The notes below the pieces were generated by a model. The model saw only the letters and a program-made list of their open reading frames with translations. It made no database searches and was not told the DNA's origin. Made by a program: the position numbers and the translations under genes. Shown here piece by piece: positions 34,990 to 43,608 of a stretch of 64,000 bases of DNA (the stretch's first letter is position 1; each line of letters starts with the position of its first letter). This DNA is from Lysobacterales bacterium (GTDB lineage Bacteria > Pseudomonadota > Gammaproteobacteria > Xanthomonadales > Xanthomonadaceae): NCBI GenBank assembly GCA_019510125.1, contig JAEKKX010000022.1, positions 1-64,000 of the forward strand, in the 5' to 3' direction.

Positions 34990-36612
34990 CTACGGATCGG
35001 ACGGCGACCCGGATGCAGTGTCGGCCAGCGCCCTGCGCAGCGCCGCCGCGCGCGCGCGGATCGCGGCCAGGCGCTCCGGCGGCAGCCGGTCGAGGTTGCG
35101 CCATTGCATGGCGGCGCGCGGGTGGTCGCGGAAGCGGTCGGCGTGGCGGGCCAGGAAATCCCAGTACAGGGTGGTGAACGGACAGGCCTTCGGGCCCAGC
35201 GCCTCGGCCGGGTCGAACGCGCAGCCGGCGCAGTGGTTCGACATGCGCTGGATGTACTTGCCCGACGCCGCGTACGGCTTCGAGACCATCCTGCCGCCGT
35301 CGGCGTACTGGCTCATGCCCAGCACGTTCGGCAGTTCCACCCACTCCACCGCATCGACGTAGACCGCGAGGTACCAGGCGTGGATCTCGCGAGGCCGCAC
35401 GCCTGCCAGCAGCGCGAACAGCCCGGTCACCATCAGCCGCTGGATGTGGTGGGCGTAGCCGAGGTCCAGGGTCTGCCGCAGCGCGTCGCGCAGGCAGGCC
35501 ATGCGGGTGTCGCCGGTCCAGTAGAAACCGGGCAGCGGCTGGTCGGCGCCCAGCGCGTTGTCGTCGAGGAAGCCCGGCATCCGCAGCCAGTAGACGCCGC
35601 GCACGTACTCGCGCCAGCCGAGGATCTGGCGGACGAAGCCCTCCACCGCCTCCAGCGGCGCGTCGCCGGCGCGCCACGCCGCGACCGCGGCGTCGATCGC
35701 CCGCCGCGGCGACAGCAGCTTGAGGTTCATCGCCGCCGACAGCCGCGAGTGGTAGAGCCACGGCTCGCCCGACCACATCGCGTCCTGGTAGCGGCCGAAC
35801 GCCGGCAGCCGGTGTTCGATGAAATCGGCGAGCGCGGCCTCCGCATCCTCGGGCGTGAGCGGCCAGTCGAACGCGGCCAGCGCGCCCGGATGCGACCCGA
35901 ACCGCGCCTCGACCAGCGCGATCACCTCGCGCGTCACCGCGTCCGGCGGGAACGCCCGCGGCGCCGGCAGCAGGCCCGGCCCGCGGCGGCCGAAGGATTC
36001 GCGGTTCTCGCTGTCGAAATTCCAGCGCCCGCCGGCCGGCTGGCCGTCGGCCATCAGCACGTCCTCGCGCTTGCGCAGCCAGCGGTAGAAGAACTCCAGC
36101 CGCAGCTCGCGCTTGCCCCTGGCCCAGTCGGCGAAGTCCTCGGTCGCGCACAGGAAATGCAGGTCCGGCCGCTCCGTCCACGGCACGCCGGCGGCGCGGC
36201 AGACCTCGGGCAGCGCCTTTGCCAGCCGCCACTCGCCGGGCTTGACCGCGAGCACGCGCGCCGGCCGCAGCGCGGCGAGATCGGCGGCGAGCGCGTCCTC
36301 CAGCGTCGCATGCGCGTGGGTGTCGAGCGCGCGATACGCGACGCGCCATCCGCGCGCGCGCAGGGCGTCGCGGAAATGGCGCATCGCGGCGAGGAACACC
36401 GCGATCCGCGGCTGCGTGCTCCATACCTGGGTCGCCTCGTGGGCGACCTCCGCCATCCACACCGCGTCGCGGGCGGGATCGAAGTCGTCGAACGCCGCCG
36501 AGCACGCGTCGAGCTGGTCGCCGAGCACGACGACCAGATGGCGCACCGGCGCGGCGTCGCCCGCCGCATCGGTCGCCGCGACGGCCGGCTCAGGCTGCGC
36601 CGGGCGTGCCAC
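34990..36612 (-). CDS. FeS-type bacterial cryptochrome/(6-4) photolyase (PhrB/CryB-like)
   Basis: The 540-residue protein belongs to the FeS-BCP branch of the photolyase superfamily. It starts HLVVVLGDQLD and holds four conserved cysteines, one in RMACLRDAL and three in the NHCAGCAF to ALGPKACPF stretch, that bind a [4Fe-4S] cluster in Agrobacterium PhrB. The DNA/FAD region includes QILGWREYVRGVYW and GYAHHIQRLMV. Relatives repair (6-4) photoproducts. GTG 36612 overlaps alr by 23 bp. A later GTG at 36546 would start right at the conserved part and is possible. With the CPD photolyase nearby, both main UV lesions are covered. Confidence 0.91.
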   Translation of the reverse strand: MARPAQPEPAVAATDAAGDAAPVRHLVVVLGDQLDACSAAFDDFDPARDAVWMAEVAHEATQVWSTQPRIAVFLAAMRHFRDALRARGWRVAYRALDTHAHATLEDALAADLAALRPARVLAVKPGEWRLAKALPEVCRAAGVPWTERPDLHFLCATEDFADWARGKRELRLEFFYRWLRKREDVLMADGQPAGGRWNFDSENRESFGRRGPGLLPAPRAFPPDAVTREVIALVEARFGSHPGALAAFDWPLTPEDAEAALADFIEHRLPAFGRYQDAMWSGEPWLYHSRLSAAMNLKLLSPRRAIDAAVAAWRAGDAPLEAVEGFVRQILGWREYVRGVYWLRMPGFLDDNALGADQPLPGFYWTGDTRMACLRDALRQTLDLGYAHHIQRLMVTGLFALLAGVRPREIHAWYLAVYVDAVEWVELPNVLGMSQYADGGRMVSKPYAASGKYIQRMSNHCAGCAFDPAEALGPKACPFTTLYWDFLARHADRFRDHPRAAMQWRNLDRLPPERLAAIRARAAALRRALADTASGSPSDP

Positions 36613-37765
36613 CGAGGTACTCGCGCGGGATGCGATCGTTGAGACCGGTCAGGATTTCGTACGGGATCGTGCCCGCGGCCTGCGCCACCGCCTCGCAGGC
36701 GATGGCGGCGTCGCCCTGGCGGCCGATCAGCACCACTTCGTCCTCGTTGTAGGCGGTGCCGCCCGGGCCGAGATCGACCATGAACTGGTCCATGCAGACG
36801 CGGCCGACGATGGGATGGCGTTCGCCGCGGATCAGCACCTCGCCGCGCGAGGACAGCGCGCGCGGATAGCCGTCGCCGTAGCCGATCGGCACCGTCACCA
36901 CGCGGGTGTCGACGCCCGGCGCCCAGGTCGCGCCGTAGCTCACCGGGCGGCCGGCGCGCACGACCTTGAAGTAGACGACCTGCGAGACCAGCGACAGCGC
37001 CGGACGCAGGTCGACGGTGGCATGCGACGCGGGATCGGGCATCACCCCGTACAGCGCGATGCCGGGGCGCACCATGTCGAGATGCGTCTCCGGGAAGTGC
37101 AGCACGCCGCCGGAGTTCGCGAGGTGGCGCAGCGGCATCGGCGCGCCAATGCGGGGGAAGTGCGCGCAGGCGTCGAGGAAGCGTTCGAGCTGCAGCGCGG
37201 TCATCGGCGACGCCGGGTCGTCGGCGCAGGCGAGGTGCGAGTAGACGCCCTTCACCGTGCACCAGCGCGACCCGACCGCGGCCTCGATGAACGGCCCGGC
37301 ATTCTCGCTGTGCACGCCGATGCGCTCCATGCCGGTGTCGATCTTCAGGTGGATCACGGCCTTGCGCCCCAGCGCCTCGGCCGCGGCCTCGACCTGGCGC
37401 AGCTTGGCCGGCGAGGACACGGTGATCTCCAGGTCGTGTTCGATGAACCGCGTCACCTGCGGCGCGTGGATGCCGCCGAGCACCAGGATCGGCACGGTCA
37501 CGCCGGCCTCGCGCAGGGCGACGCCCTCCTCCACGAACGCGACGCCGAGCTGGTCCACGCCCTGCGCCTGCAGGTGGCGCGCGACCGGCACCAGTCCGTG
37601 GCCGTAGGCGTTGGCCTTGACGATGCCCATCACCGGCACGCCGGCGTGCGCGCGCAGCGCGTGCAGGTTGTGGGCGAGCGCGTCGAGATCGACGCGGATG
37701 CGCGTCGGCCGGTCGCTGGCCTCGGCGTGGACACGGGACAGGGCGGCAGGCTCGGGATTCGGCAT
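36590..37765 (-). CDS. alr: Alanine racemase
   Basis: The 391-residue PLP enzyme makes D-alanine for peptidoglycan. The PLP lysine is Lys50 in GIVKANAYGHG, the catalytic Tyr region is PVSYGATW, and the tail has VGRVCMDQFMVDL. ATG 37765 is preferred to 37813, since the extra residues come from the upstream repeat. Upstream are five copies of a 14-bp repeat that could affect its promoter or leader. Downstream it overlaps the FeS photolyase gene. Confidence 0.95.
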   Translation of the reverse strand: MPNPEPAALSRVHAEASDRPTRIRVDLDALAHNLHALRAHAGVPVMGIVKANAYGHGLVPVARHLQAQGVDQLGVAFVEEGVALREAGVTVPILVLGGIHAPQVTRFIEHDLEITVSSPAKLRQVEAAAEALGRKAVIHLKIDTGMERIGVHSENAGPFIEAAVGSRWCTVKGVYSHLACADDPASPMTALQLERFLDACAHFPRIGAPMPLRHLANSGGVLHFPETHLDMVRPGIALYGVMPDPASHATVDLRPALSLVSQVVYFKVVRAGRPVSYGATWAPGVDTRVVTVPIGYGDGYPRALSSRGEVLIRGERHPIVGRVCMDQFMVDLGPGGTAYNEDEVVLIGRQGDAAIACEAVAQAAGTIPYEILTGLNDRIPREYLGGTPGAA

Positions 37766-37779
37766 CCGCCCATTGTAGC

Positions 37780-37849
37780 GGGCATGCCGTTGCGGACATG
37801 CCGTTGCTGGCATGCCGTAACGGACATGCCGTTGCCGGGATGCCGTCGC
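37780..37849. repeat. Five tandem 14-bp repeats upstream of alr
   Basis: The unit GGRCATGCCGTTGC occurs five times without gaps (37780, 37794, 37808, 37822 and 37836), with up to three changes per copy. Several copies contain the palindrome GCATGC or ACATGCC. The array ends 15 bp before the alr ATG, thus inside its leader or promoter. There are no spacers, so it is not a CRISPR array. Confidence 0.85.
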
Positions 37850-37901
37850 AGGCCTGTCGCGTGGGCGGTCGCCCTGCTCGACCTCGCAGGCGCGGGCGGC
37901 G

Positions 37902-38693
37902 TCAGCCGGCGACGCAGCCCATGTCGCGGATGCGCGCGTCCGGGCGCGTGCGGGTGAACTCGAAGGTCGTATTGCCGGGGCCGGTGTTGCCGCCGTCGGC
38001 GTCGGCGCTGCCCTGCATGTACAGCGGCGCGCGGCTGCCGATGCGCACCTCGAAGAACGCGGTGCCGCGCCGATCCGGGCGCTGCGAACCGGGCGCGCGC
38101 GCGCAGCGGTCGGCGATGCGCGCGAGCTGCACGTCGGCGCCGAGCTGGGCGCGGATCGCGGCCTCGTAGGCCGTCGACGGCCGCGCCTTGCGGAACGCGA
38201 CCTGCTCGACTGCGTCGCGGCCGGTCAGGGTCACGCCGGCTTCGGTTTCGGGCGGCAGGTTGCCCGGCGGCGGGTCGGTATCGCTCCACCCGATCCGGCC
38301 GCTGCGCGAACGCGCGTCCTCGCCCCCGAGGGCGCCGGGCGCGGGCACCGGCTCGCGATCGAACCAGGTCACGTCGGGCTGGGCCGCGAACACTTCCCAC
38401 GTCGGCGCGTCGCCGGCGAACAGATCGAGCACCCCGCGCACCGCGGACGCCGGCGCATTCGATGCGGTCGGCGCGCCTGGGGCCTCCGCCGGCGCCGGTG
38501 CGGCGACCGGCGCTGCCGCGGCAGGCGCGGCGGCGGCGGGCGGCGATGCCGGGGCAGGCGCCGGCTGGGCCGGTGCGGGCGCGCGTTCGCAGGCCGCGAG
38601 CGCGCAGCACAGCGCCAACGCGCCCAGTGCGGGGGCGATCGCGCGGTGGACGCGCAGGGGGCGCGGGGAGCGGGGCAACATGCCGGGGGTCAT
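37902..38693 (-). CDS. Lipoprotein, candidate immunity protein for the T4SS effector upstream
   Basis: The 263-residue precursor has a signal peptide ending in the lipobox ALAAC, then a long Pro/Ala-rich linker (residues about 36-80) and a folded domain of about 170 residues (TWEVFAAQPDVTWFDREP, CARAPGSQR, FFEVRIGSRAPLYMQGSA, RDMGCVAG). I do not recognise the domain by name. It follows the XVIPCD effector gene by 95 bp on the same strand. In Xanthomonas, the periplasmic lipoproteins encoded beside such effectors block self-intoxication. The immunity role is inferred from that arrangement. The start is ATG 38693 or 38681. Confidence 0.7.
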   Translation of the reverse strand: MTPGMLPRSPRPLRVHRAIAPALGALALCCALAACERAPAPAQPAPAPASPPAAAAPAAAAPVAAPAPAEAPGAPTASNAPASAVRGVLDLFAGDAPTWEVFAAQPDVTWFDREPVPAPGALGGEDARSRSGRIGWSDTDPPPGNLPPETEAGVTLTGRDAVEQVAFRKARPSTAYEAAIRAQLGADVQLARIADRCARAPGSQRPDRRGTAFFEVRIGSRAPLYMQGSADADGGNTGPGNTTFEFTRTRPDARIRDMGCVAG

Positions 38694-38788
38694 CGTGCGT
38701 CCGTCGAAGCCGGGAATCGTGGAACGAGCGACGGACCGACGCCGGCGTGCGCGAACATCGCGCGCACCGGCGCCGGCGGACGGCGGGC

Positions 38789-41152
38789 TCAGCGCGCGTT
38801 CACCGTGAGCCGGTTTTCCGGCTGCGGCGCGTCCGGCTGCGGGGCCGGCTGGGTCCGCGCCGCCTCCGCCATCCGCGAACTCTGGTCGACGGTCTGCACG
38901 GTCGCCTGGTTGTAGTCGATGTAGGAGTTCTTCGACGCCGGGTTGGTCGGGTCGCCCTGCACCGCCACCAGCAGCGGCTGGCCGCCGTTGGCGGCGCTGG
39001 CGTTGGTCTTGGCGATGTGGTCGATCGAGGTCAGCCCGGTCGCCTTCGCATCGGCGGCGACGGCCGCCGCCGCGCGCTCCATCTCCTCGCGCGACTTGAA
39101 GCCGCCGCTCGGACCGAGCTGCTCGAGGTTCGCCAGCGCCTGGCGGTACATCGCGTTGTCCGGATGCTTCGGATCGGCCATCGACGGCTTGTCGGTCTGC
39201 GTCGGCTGCTGCGGCTGGGTCTGGCCGTTGGTCGCCGGCGGCTGTTCGGTCGGCGGCGTCTGCGGATTGGGCGTCTGCGGATTGGCGGGCTGGGCCGGCG
39301 CCTGCTGCTGGCCCGGATGGATCCCTAGCGCTTTCAGCGTGTCCTTGCCGGCCTTGCCGTCCACTTCCAGGCCCTTCTGCTCCTGGAACTTGCGCACCGC
39401 GGCCTCGGTCATGTCGCCGTAGTAGCCGGTCGTCGGCAGCGGCTGGCCCTTGTCGTCGCGGATGCCCGCGGCGTTCAGCGCTTCCTGCAGGCGCTTCACG
39501 CCCTCGCCGCGCTCGCCGTGCTTGAGCAGGGTGTCGTCGAGGCCGCCGCTCTGGCCCTGGGTCTGGCCGCCCTGGTTCTTGCCGAAGTTCTGCGGATCGC
39601 CGCTGAGCGCGCGGTACGCGTCCGCCGGGTTCATGCCGGCGGCGACGTTCTTCTGGTACTGCTCGCGCATCGCGTCGAGCCGGGTGCCGACCTCGTCGGG
39701 GGTGATCGACGCGGCGTTGTTGGCGGTGCCGCCGTAGTGGCTGGCGCCGCCCTTGCGCGGGTCGCCCACGCTCGCCCACTCCAGCGCAGCGGCGTACTGC
39801 GCGCGCTCGCGGCCTTCCGGACCGCTGGTCTGGCCGGTGATGTAGGCCTTGATGTCGGGACGCTTCTCGTCGATCAGGTAGTCCGCGAAGATGCGCTCCT
39901 GCAACTGCGGCGTGAACTTGGCGTTGGGGTCGATGCCCAGCGTGTTGACCGCACCGGTCATGGTGCTCGGGATCACCTGGTACTTGCCGACCGCGAACAG
40001 GCGGTCCGGATCACCGGCGGGCAGGCCCTGGCGCCGCATCACCTCGCCGACGGTCATCTCCGAGAAGTCGATCTTGGCGCCGTTGGCGTCGCCGGCGCGA
40101 CCGCGGTTGTACGAGCCGTAGTCGCCCTCGCCGCGCGAGATCAGGTTGCCCAGCGGATTATCCGAACCGTAGTCGTTCGGGCCGCCCGAGAGCCTGCCCG
40201 GCGTCGGCTGCTGCGGCTGCTGCGGCTGCTGGGGTTGTTGAGGCTGCTGCGGCTGCTGGGGCTGCTGCGGCTGGTTCTGGGTCGGCGCGATCACGCCCAG
40301 CGTGGTCAGCAACTGGCGATCGGCCTCGCCGGTCACCGGCAGGTTGTGCTTCTGCTCGTAGTCGCGCAGCGCCTCGCGGGTGCGATCGCCGAAATCCTGG
40401 TCGGGATTGAGCGCGCGGCCGCGGGCATCGACGGCCCCGGCGGCGTTCAGCGCACGCTGCAGCTTCTCGACCTCCGGGCCTTTCTCGCCGTAGGTCAGCT
40501 TGCCGTCGGCCAGCGGCGGGTCGGCGGGCTTGGGGAAGTTGCCGGAAATCGGCACGAAGGTCGGCGGATCGTTGGTCAGGTTGGCGGTCTGCGCGGGACG
40601 ACGGTCGGTGGTCAGCGCGCCGCTCTCCATGTCCTTGATCCACTTGTCGGCCTGCGCGATGTAGCGCGTGTTGACGTCGAAGTGGACGTGGTCGGGGAAC
40701 GCGTTCGGATTGCCCTTGTTGTAGCCGTGCTGCTGGCCGAGCGGCTGGCCGTATTCCACGGTCTGGCCGGGCTTGAGGTTGGGATCGACCCGCATGTGCC
40801 GGGTCTGGAACATGGTTTCGCCGGTCACCGGGTCGTTGATGGTGACGATGCCGTTGTCGCGGTCGATCCTGCCGATCACGCCCGCCGCCGGCGAGGGCAC
40901 CGGCACGTTGCCGTTGGACAGGCCCGGCGCGGTCAGCACCATGTCCTTGCTGACCATGTACTGGCCGCCGGGGGTCAGCACCGCGGTGCCGGCGTAGTTG
41001 CCGAGGATCTCCTCGTTCTCGCCGTTGACGCGCGCGTAGACGCGGCCGCCTTCCTGCAGGTGCTTGCTGGGATGGTGGTTCTCGAGATCGCGGTAGTTCC
41101 TGACGTGCTCCGAATTGCCGCCGACGCTTTCGTAGATGGTGATCTTGGCCAT
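38789..41152 (-). CDS. XVIPCD-type T4SS effector, multidomain peptidoglycan hydrolase
   Basis: The 787-residue protein reads as a chain of wall-targeting modules: an M23-like region at about 85-160 (FQTRHMRVD, then DHVHFDV), a PG_binding_1 domain at about 220-287, a Gln-Pro linker at 293-318, a lysozyme/transglycosylase-like domain at about 325-520 (NLISRGEGDYGSYNRG, FAVGKYQVIPSTM), a second PG_binding_1 at about 542-611, and a C-terminal XVIPCD at about 661-765 (GLTSIDHIAK, AVQGDPTNP, QTVDQSS). XVIPCD is recognised by VirD4 and marks toxins injected into rival bacteria. There is no signal peptide, as expected. The first zinc ligand of M23 is not evident. An AAGGAC site precedes ATG 41152. 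A lipoprotein gene follows and probably gives immunity. Confidence 0.85.
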   Translation of the reverse strand: MAKITIYESVGGNSEHVRNYRDLENHHPSKHLQEGGRVYARVNGENEEILGNYAGTAVLTPGGQYMVSKDMVLTAPGLSNGNVPVPSPAAGVIGRIDRDNGIVTINDPVTGETMFQTRHMRVDPNLKPGQTVEYGQPLGQQHGYNKGNPNAFPDHVHFDVNTRYIAQADKWIKDMESGALTTDRRPAQTANLTNDPPTFVPISGNFPKPADPPLADGKLTYGEKGPEVEKLQRALNAAGAVDARGRALNPDQDFGDRTREALRDYEQKHNLPVTGEADRQLLTTLGVIAPTQNQPQQPQQPQQPQQPQQPQQPQQPTPGRLSGGPNDYGSDNPLGNLISRGEGDYGSYNRGRAGDANGAKIDFSEMTVGEVMRRQGLPAGDPDRLFAVGKYQVIPSTMTGAVNTLGIDPNAKFTPQLQERIFADYLIDEKRPDIKAYITGQTSGPEGRERAQYAAALEWASVGDPRKGGASHYGGTANNAASITPDEVGTRLDAMREQYQKNVAAGMNPADAYRALSGDPQNFGKNQGGQTQGQSGGLDDTLLKHGERGEGVKRLQEALNAAGIRDDKGQPLPTTGYYGDMTEAAVRKFQEQKGLEVDGKAGKDTLKALGIHPGQQQAPAQPANPQTPNPQTPPTEQPPATNGQTQPQQPTQTDKPSMADPKHPDNAMYRQALANLEQLGPSGGFKSREEMERAAAAVAADAKATGLTSIDHIAKTNASAANGGQPLLVAVQGDPTNPASKNSYIDYNQATVQTVDQSSRMAEAARTQPAPQPDAPQPENRLTVNAR
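40205..40275. repeat. Tandem Gln-Gln-Pro coding repeat inside the effector gene
   Basis: A 9-bp unit encoding Q-Q-P is repeated about eight times and encodes the linker at residues 293-318 of the effector. Such arrays change length by replication slippage in multiples that keep the frame. Confidence 0.8.
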
Positions 41153-41297
41153 GGCGCGTGTGTCCTTTTCGATGGTCTTGGTTCGCGATCCGGCGGAAAA
41201 CGGCAGTGCCGCGGGTCCGTCGGGCAACAGGGAATGCGGGGTGTCGCGGGGTATCAGGCTGCGGCCCGGCCGGCGGCCGGGCGCGCGGGCCGGGGGA

Positions 41298-42218
41298 TCA
41301 GGGGCTCGGCGGCTCGGGGTCCTGGGTCAGGAACCAGCAGCCGTCGGCGCGGCGGAAGGTGTAGGAATTGCCTTCCGACATGCCGTACTGGTAGCGGACC
41401 TGGCGGACGTCGTCGCCCTGCGACTGCACGTCCAGCTTCAGCGGTGACTTGTCCTTCGCGCCTTCGCTGTCGACGTAGTGGAAGGCGTCGCCGGCGTAGA
41501 CCACGTTGAAGCCGTCGTAGCTGCGTCGCGCCTCGTACACCATCACGGTGTCGGTCCCGTCCTCGCCGCCGCCCAGTTCGGCGACCTTCACCACCGGCGC
41601 GGTGAAGGCGCGCTCGGTCTGCTCGTTCGCGGCGAAGGCCTTGAGGAAGGCGTCGAAATCCTGCGACGGGCACGCCGGCGCGGCCTGCGCGTCCAGCGCC
41701 GAGACCTGCCACGACTTCACCGCCAGCGCGGACTCCTGGCCCGGCTCGTTCCAGCGCTCGTACGGGCCGTAGGTGCCGATCTCGATGCGCTTGCCGGCCT
41801 CGGCGTTGGCGAAATACATGTTGCAGTAGCCGTCGCCGCTGCAGCTCTCGACCTCCGGCAGCAGGCCGCAGACGGTGGAGCCGGGGCCGGCGTTCTTCCA
41901 GCACTCCGGGTCGCGCAGCGGCAGCCAGCCGGCGTCGATCAACTGCTTGCGCAGCGTCGCGTAGGGCATGCCCTCCTTGAAGCCGGCGTCGATCGCGACC
42001 GTCGCCGCGGGCGCGGCGGCGGCCGGCGCCGCGGCGGGCGCAGGTGCAGCGGCGGCGACGGGCGCATCGGCGACGGCCGGGGTGGCGGCGTCGCCCGCCT
42101 GCGCGGCGGGCTTGCAGCCGGCGATCGGCGCGATGGCCAGCAGCAGCGCGAGGCAGGTCTTCGACAGGGTCGTGTTCTTGAGAGTCATCGTTCTGGAAGT
42201 CGCGTGGCGGGAGGTCAT
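41298..42218 (-). CDS. Lipoprotein, candidate immunity protein for the smaller T4SS effector
   Basis: The 306-residue precursor has a signal peptide with the lipobox APIAGC and an Ala/Pro-rich spacer. A first domain follows (FKEGMPYATLRKQLIDAGW, with six cysteines between CWKNAG and GYCNMYF), then a second with QDFDAFLKAFAANEQ and a tryptophan-rich end (GCWFLTQDPE). The start is ATG 42218, with AGGAC upstream, or ATG 42188. It follows the effector gene at 42254 by 35 bp and precedes the larger effector by 145 bp. Sequence and place fit the X-Tfi immunity lipoproteins. Which effector it neutralises is inferred from order only. Confidence 0.72.
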   Translation of the reverse strand: MTSRHATSRTMTLKNTTLSKTCLALLLAIAPIAGCKPAAQAGDAATPAVADAPVAAAAPAPAAAPAAAAPAATVAIDAGFKEGMPYATLRKQLIDAGWLPLRDPECWKNAGPGSTVCGLLPEVESCSGDGYCNMYFANAEAGKRIEIGTYGPYERWNEPGQESALAVKSWQVSALDAQAAPACPSQDFDAFLKAFAANEQTERAFTAPVVKVAELGGGEDGTDTVMVYEARRSYDGFNVVYAGDAFHYVDSEGAKDKSPLKLDVQSQGDDVRQVRYQYGMSEGNSYTFRRADGCWFLTQDPEPPSP

Positions 42219-42253
42219 GGGCGATTCGGCGTCCTGCGGGGAAAAGAAGGGGA

Positions 42254-43264
42254 TCAGAGGCCGCGGCCGCGGTCCGGCGACGGTGCGGCCTGGGTCGTCC
42301 CGCCCGGCGCGAGGGCGGCGAACTGGGCGCTGGAGGTGTCCAGCGACTGCGCGGTGAGCTGGGCCAGGTTCAGCGGGACCACGTGCTGCGAGGGCGCCCC
42401 GAGGTCGCCGCGCACCGCGAACACGGTGCCGGGCGGCCCGGCGACGACGTGATCGATCGTTTCCATTCCGCCGGCGCGCGCGGCCACCAGGATCGAACCG
42501 GCGGCGCGGCGGCGGGCCTCGTCGTTGTCCATCCCCGGGACGGCGCCGAGCGCGTCGTAGACGGCGCGGAAGCGGCCGTGGTCGGGATGCGCGGCGTCGG
42601 CGAGCGTGCCGGCGAGCGCGCCGACCGCACCTTCGACGGCCGGGCCGCGCTTGTCCGGCGCCATCAGCCTGTCGAGACCGTCGCCGTTGCGGGTGATGTC
42701 GTGGATGCGGTCGTAGTTGCTGACGCCGTTGGGGTCGCGGTACGCGCGGCCGCCGGTCATCGCCTCGCGGGCGCTGTTGAAACCGACGATGTGCGCCGCC
42801 TTGAGGAAGCCGGCCACGCGCGCGGGCTTCTCGTCGTCGCCGATGAACCCCTGGTCGCGGGCGCGGGCGTAGTCGCGCTCGGCGTTGGTCCGGAACGCGC
42901 GGTCCTGCAGCTCCGGCGAGGCCTTGTAGGCGTCCAGGCTCAGGCCCTGCTTCCAGTTGCCCGGGTCCTGCAGGAATTCGGCCATGCCGCCGGTCCTGGC
43001 CCACGCCCACTCCGACCGCTGGCCGCTCATGGCCCGGTCGAGCTTGTCCTGGTCGAGATAGCCGGCCGCGGCCAGGAAGGCGGCGCCGGCCTTGTAGCGA
43101 CCGACGAATCCCAGCCGGTCGACCACGTCGGGATCGCCGCCGCGGCTTTCGCTGAGCACGGTCGAGGCGATCAGTCTTCGGGTGGTCGCGTCGTCGAGCG
43201 ACGCGATGTTCCCCGCGTTGTACGCATCGGCAGTGGCCACTGCCTTCTGTCGAATATCAGCCAT
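42254..43264 (-). CDS. XVIPCD-type T4SS effector with lysozyme-like N-terminal domain
   Basis: The 336-residue protein has no signal peptide. Residues about 28-175 form a helical lysozyme-like domain (TVLSESRGGDP with a candidate catalytic Glu, GFVGRYKAGAAFLAAAGYLD, GGMAEFLQDPGNW). Residues about 223-318 form a textbook XVIPCD (DAAHPDHGRFRAVYDALG, GGMETIDHVVAG, VFAVRGDL, QSLDTSSAQ). It would be delivered by the Xanthomonadales killing T4SS into the periplasm of a target cell. A GGAG site lies before ATG 43264. The next gene is a lipoprotein that probably protects the producer. No virB/virD4 genes are present in this window. Confidence 0.84.
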   Translation of the reverse strand: MADIRQKAVATADAYNAGNIASLDDATTRRLIASTVLSESRGGDPDVVDRLGFVGRYKAGAAFLAAAGYLDQDKLDRAMSGQRSEWAWARTGGMAEFLQDPGNWKQGLSLDAYKASPELQDRAFRTNAERDYARARDQGFIGDDEKPARVAGFLKAAHIVGFNSAREAMTGGRAYRDPNGVSNYDRIHDITRNGDGLDRLMAPDKRGPAVEGAVGALAGTLADAAHPDHGRFRAVYDALGAVPGMDNDEARRRAAGSILVAARAGGMETIDHVVAGPPGTVFAVRGDLGAPSQHVVPLNLAQLTAQSLDTSSAQFAALAPGGTTQAAPSPDRGRGL

Positions 43265-43608
43265 CCACCGATCTCCAATGGATATTCAACGGTCGAATTT
43301 TTGCGGTCGGCCGAGCCCTGGAACGCGCCCCGGCACCACGCTGCGTTGTCGCCGCCGACGGATCGGACGACGTGGAACCGGACGGACCCTCTCGGATGGT
43401 CGATGCGCCGCGGCGCATGGCGCCTGCGGTCCGGACGCGACCCGCGGCTGCGGAATCGCACGCTGCAGGCTACCAAGTCCGGGCCGGCGAAGGAAGTCCC
43501 GGGGGAACGTGGCCGGGGACGTGGCCGGGGAGTCGACCCGGGCAGCTCCCGGGATCGAGGCCGCGGGAGCGCTTGCTAGACTGCACGCCTTCCCGCCCGG
43601 ACCCGCCC
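43265..43608. other. Intergenic region with short repeats
   Basis: This 344-bp divergent region holds no gene. It contains the tandem 12-bp pair GTGGCCGGGGAC/GTGGCCGGGGAG (43509-43532), the inverted repeat CCCGGGCAGCTCCCGGG (43537-43553), and a possible -10 TAGACT at 43577-43582 in CTTGCTAGACTG, 27 bp before the next ATG. The open frame upstream of 43609 through this region is composition-driven. Confidence 0.6.

Noticed and set aside
37780-37849. CRISPR array
   Set aside because: The 14-bp units follow one another without spacers, and no cas gene is present.
40205-40275. Non-coding microsatellite
   Set aside because: It lies inside the effector frame and encodes a plausible Gln-Pro linker between two recognisable domains.
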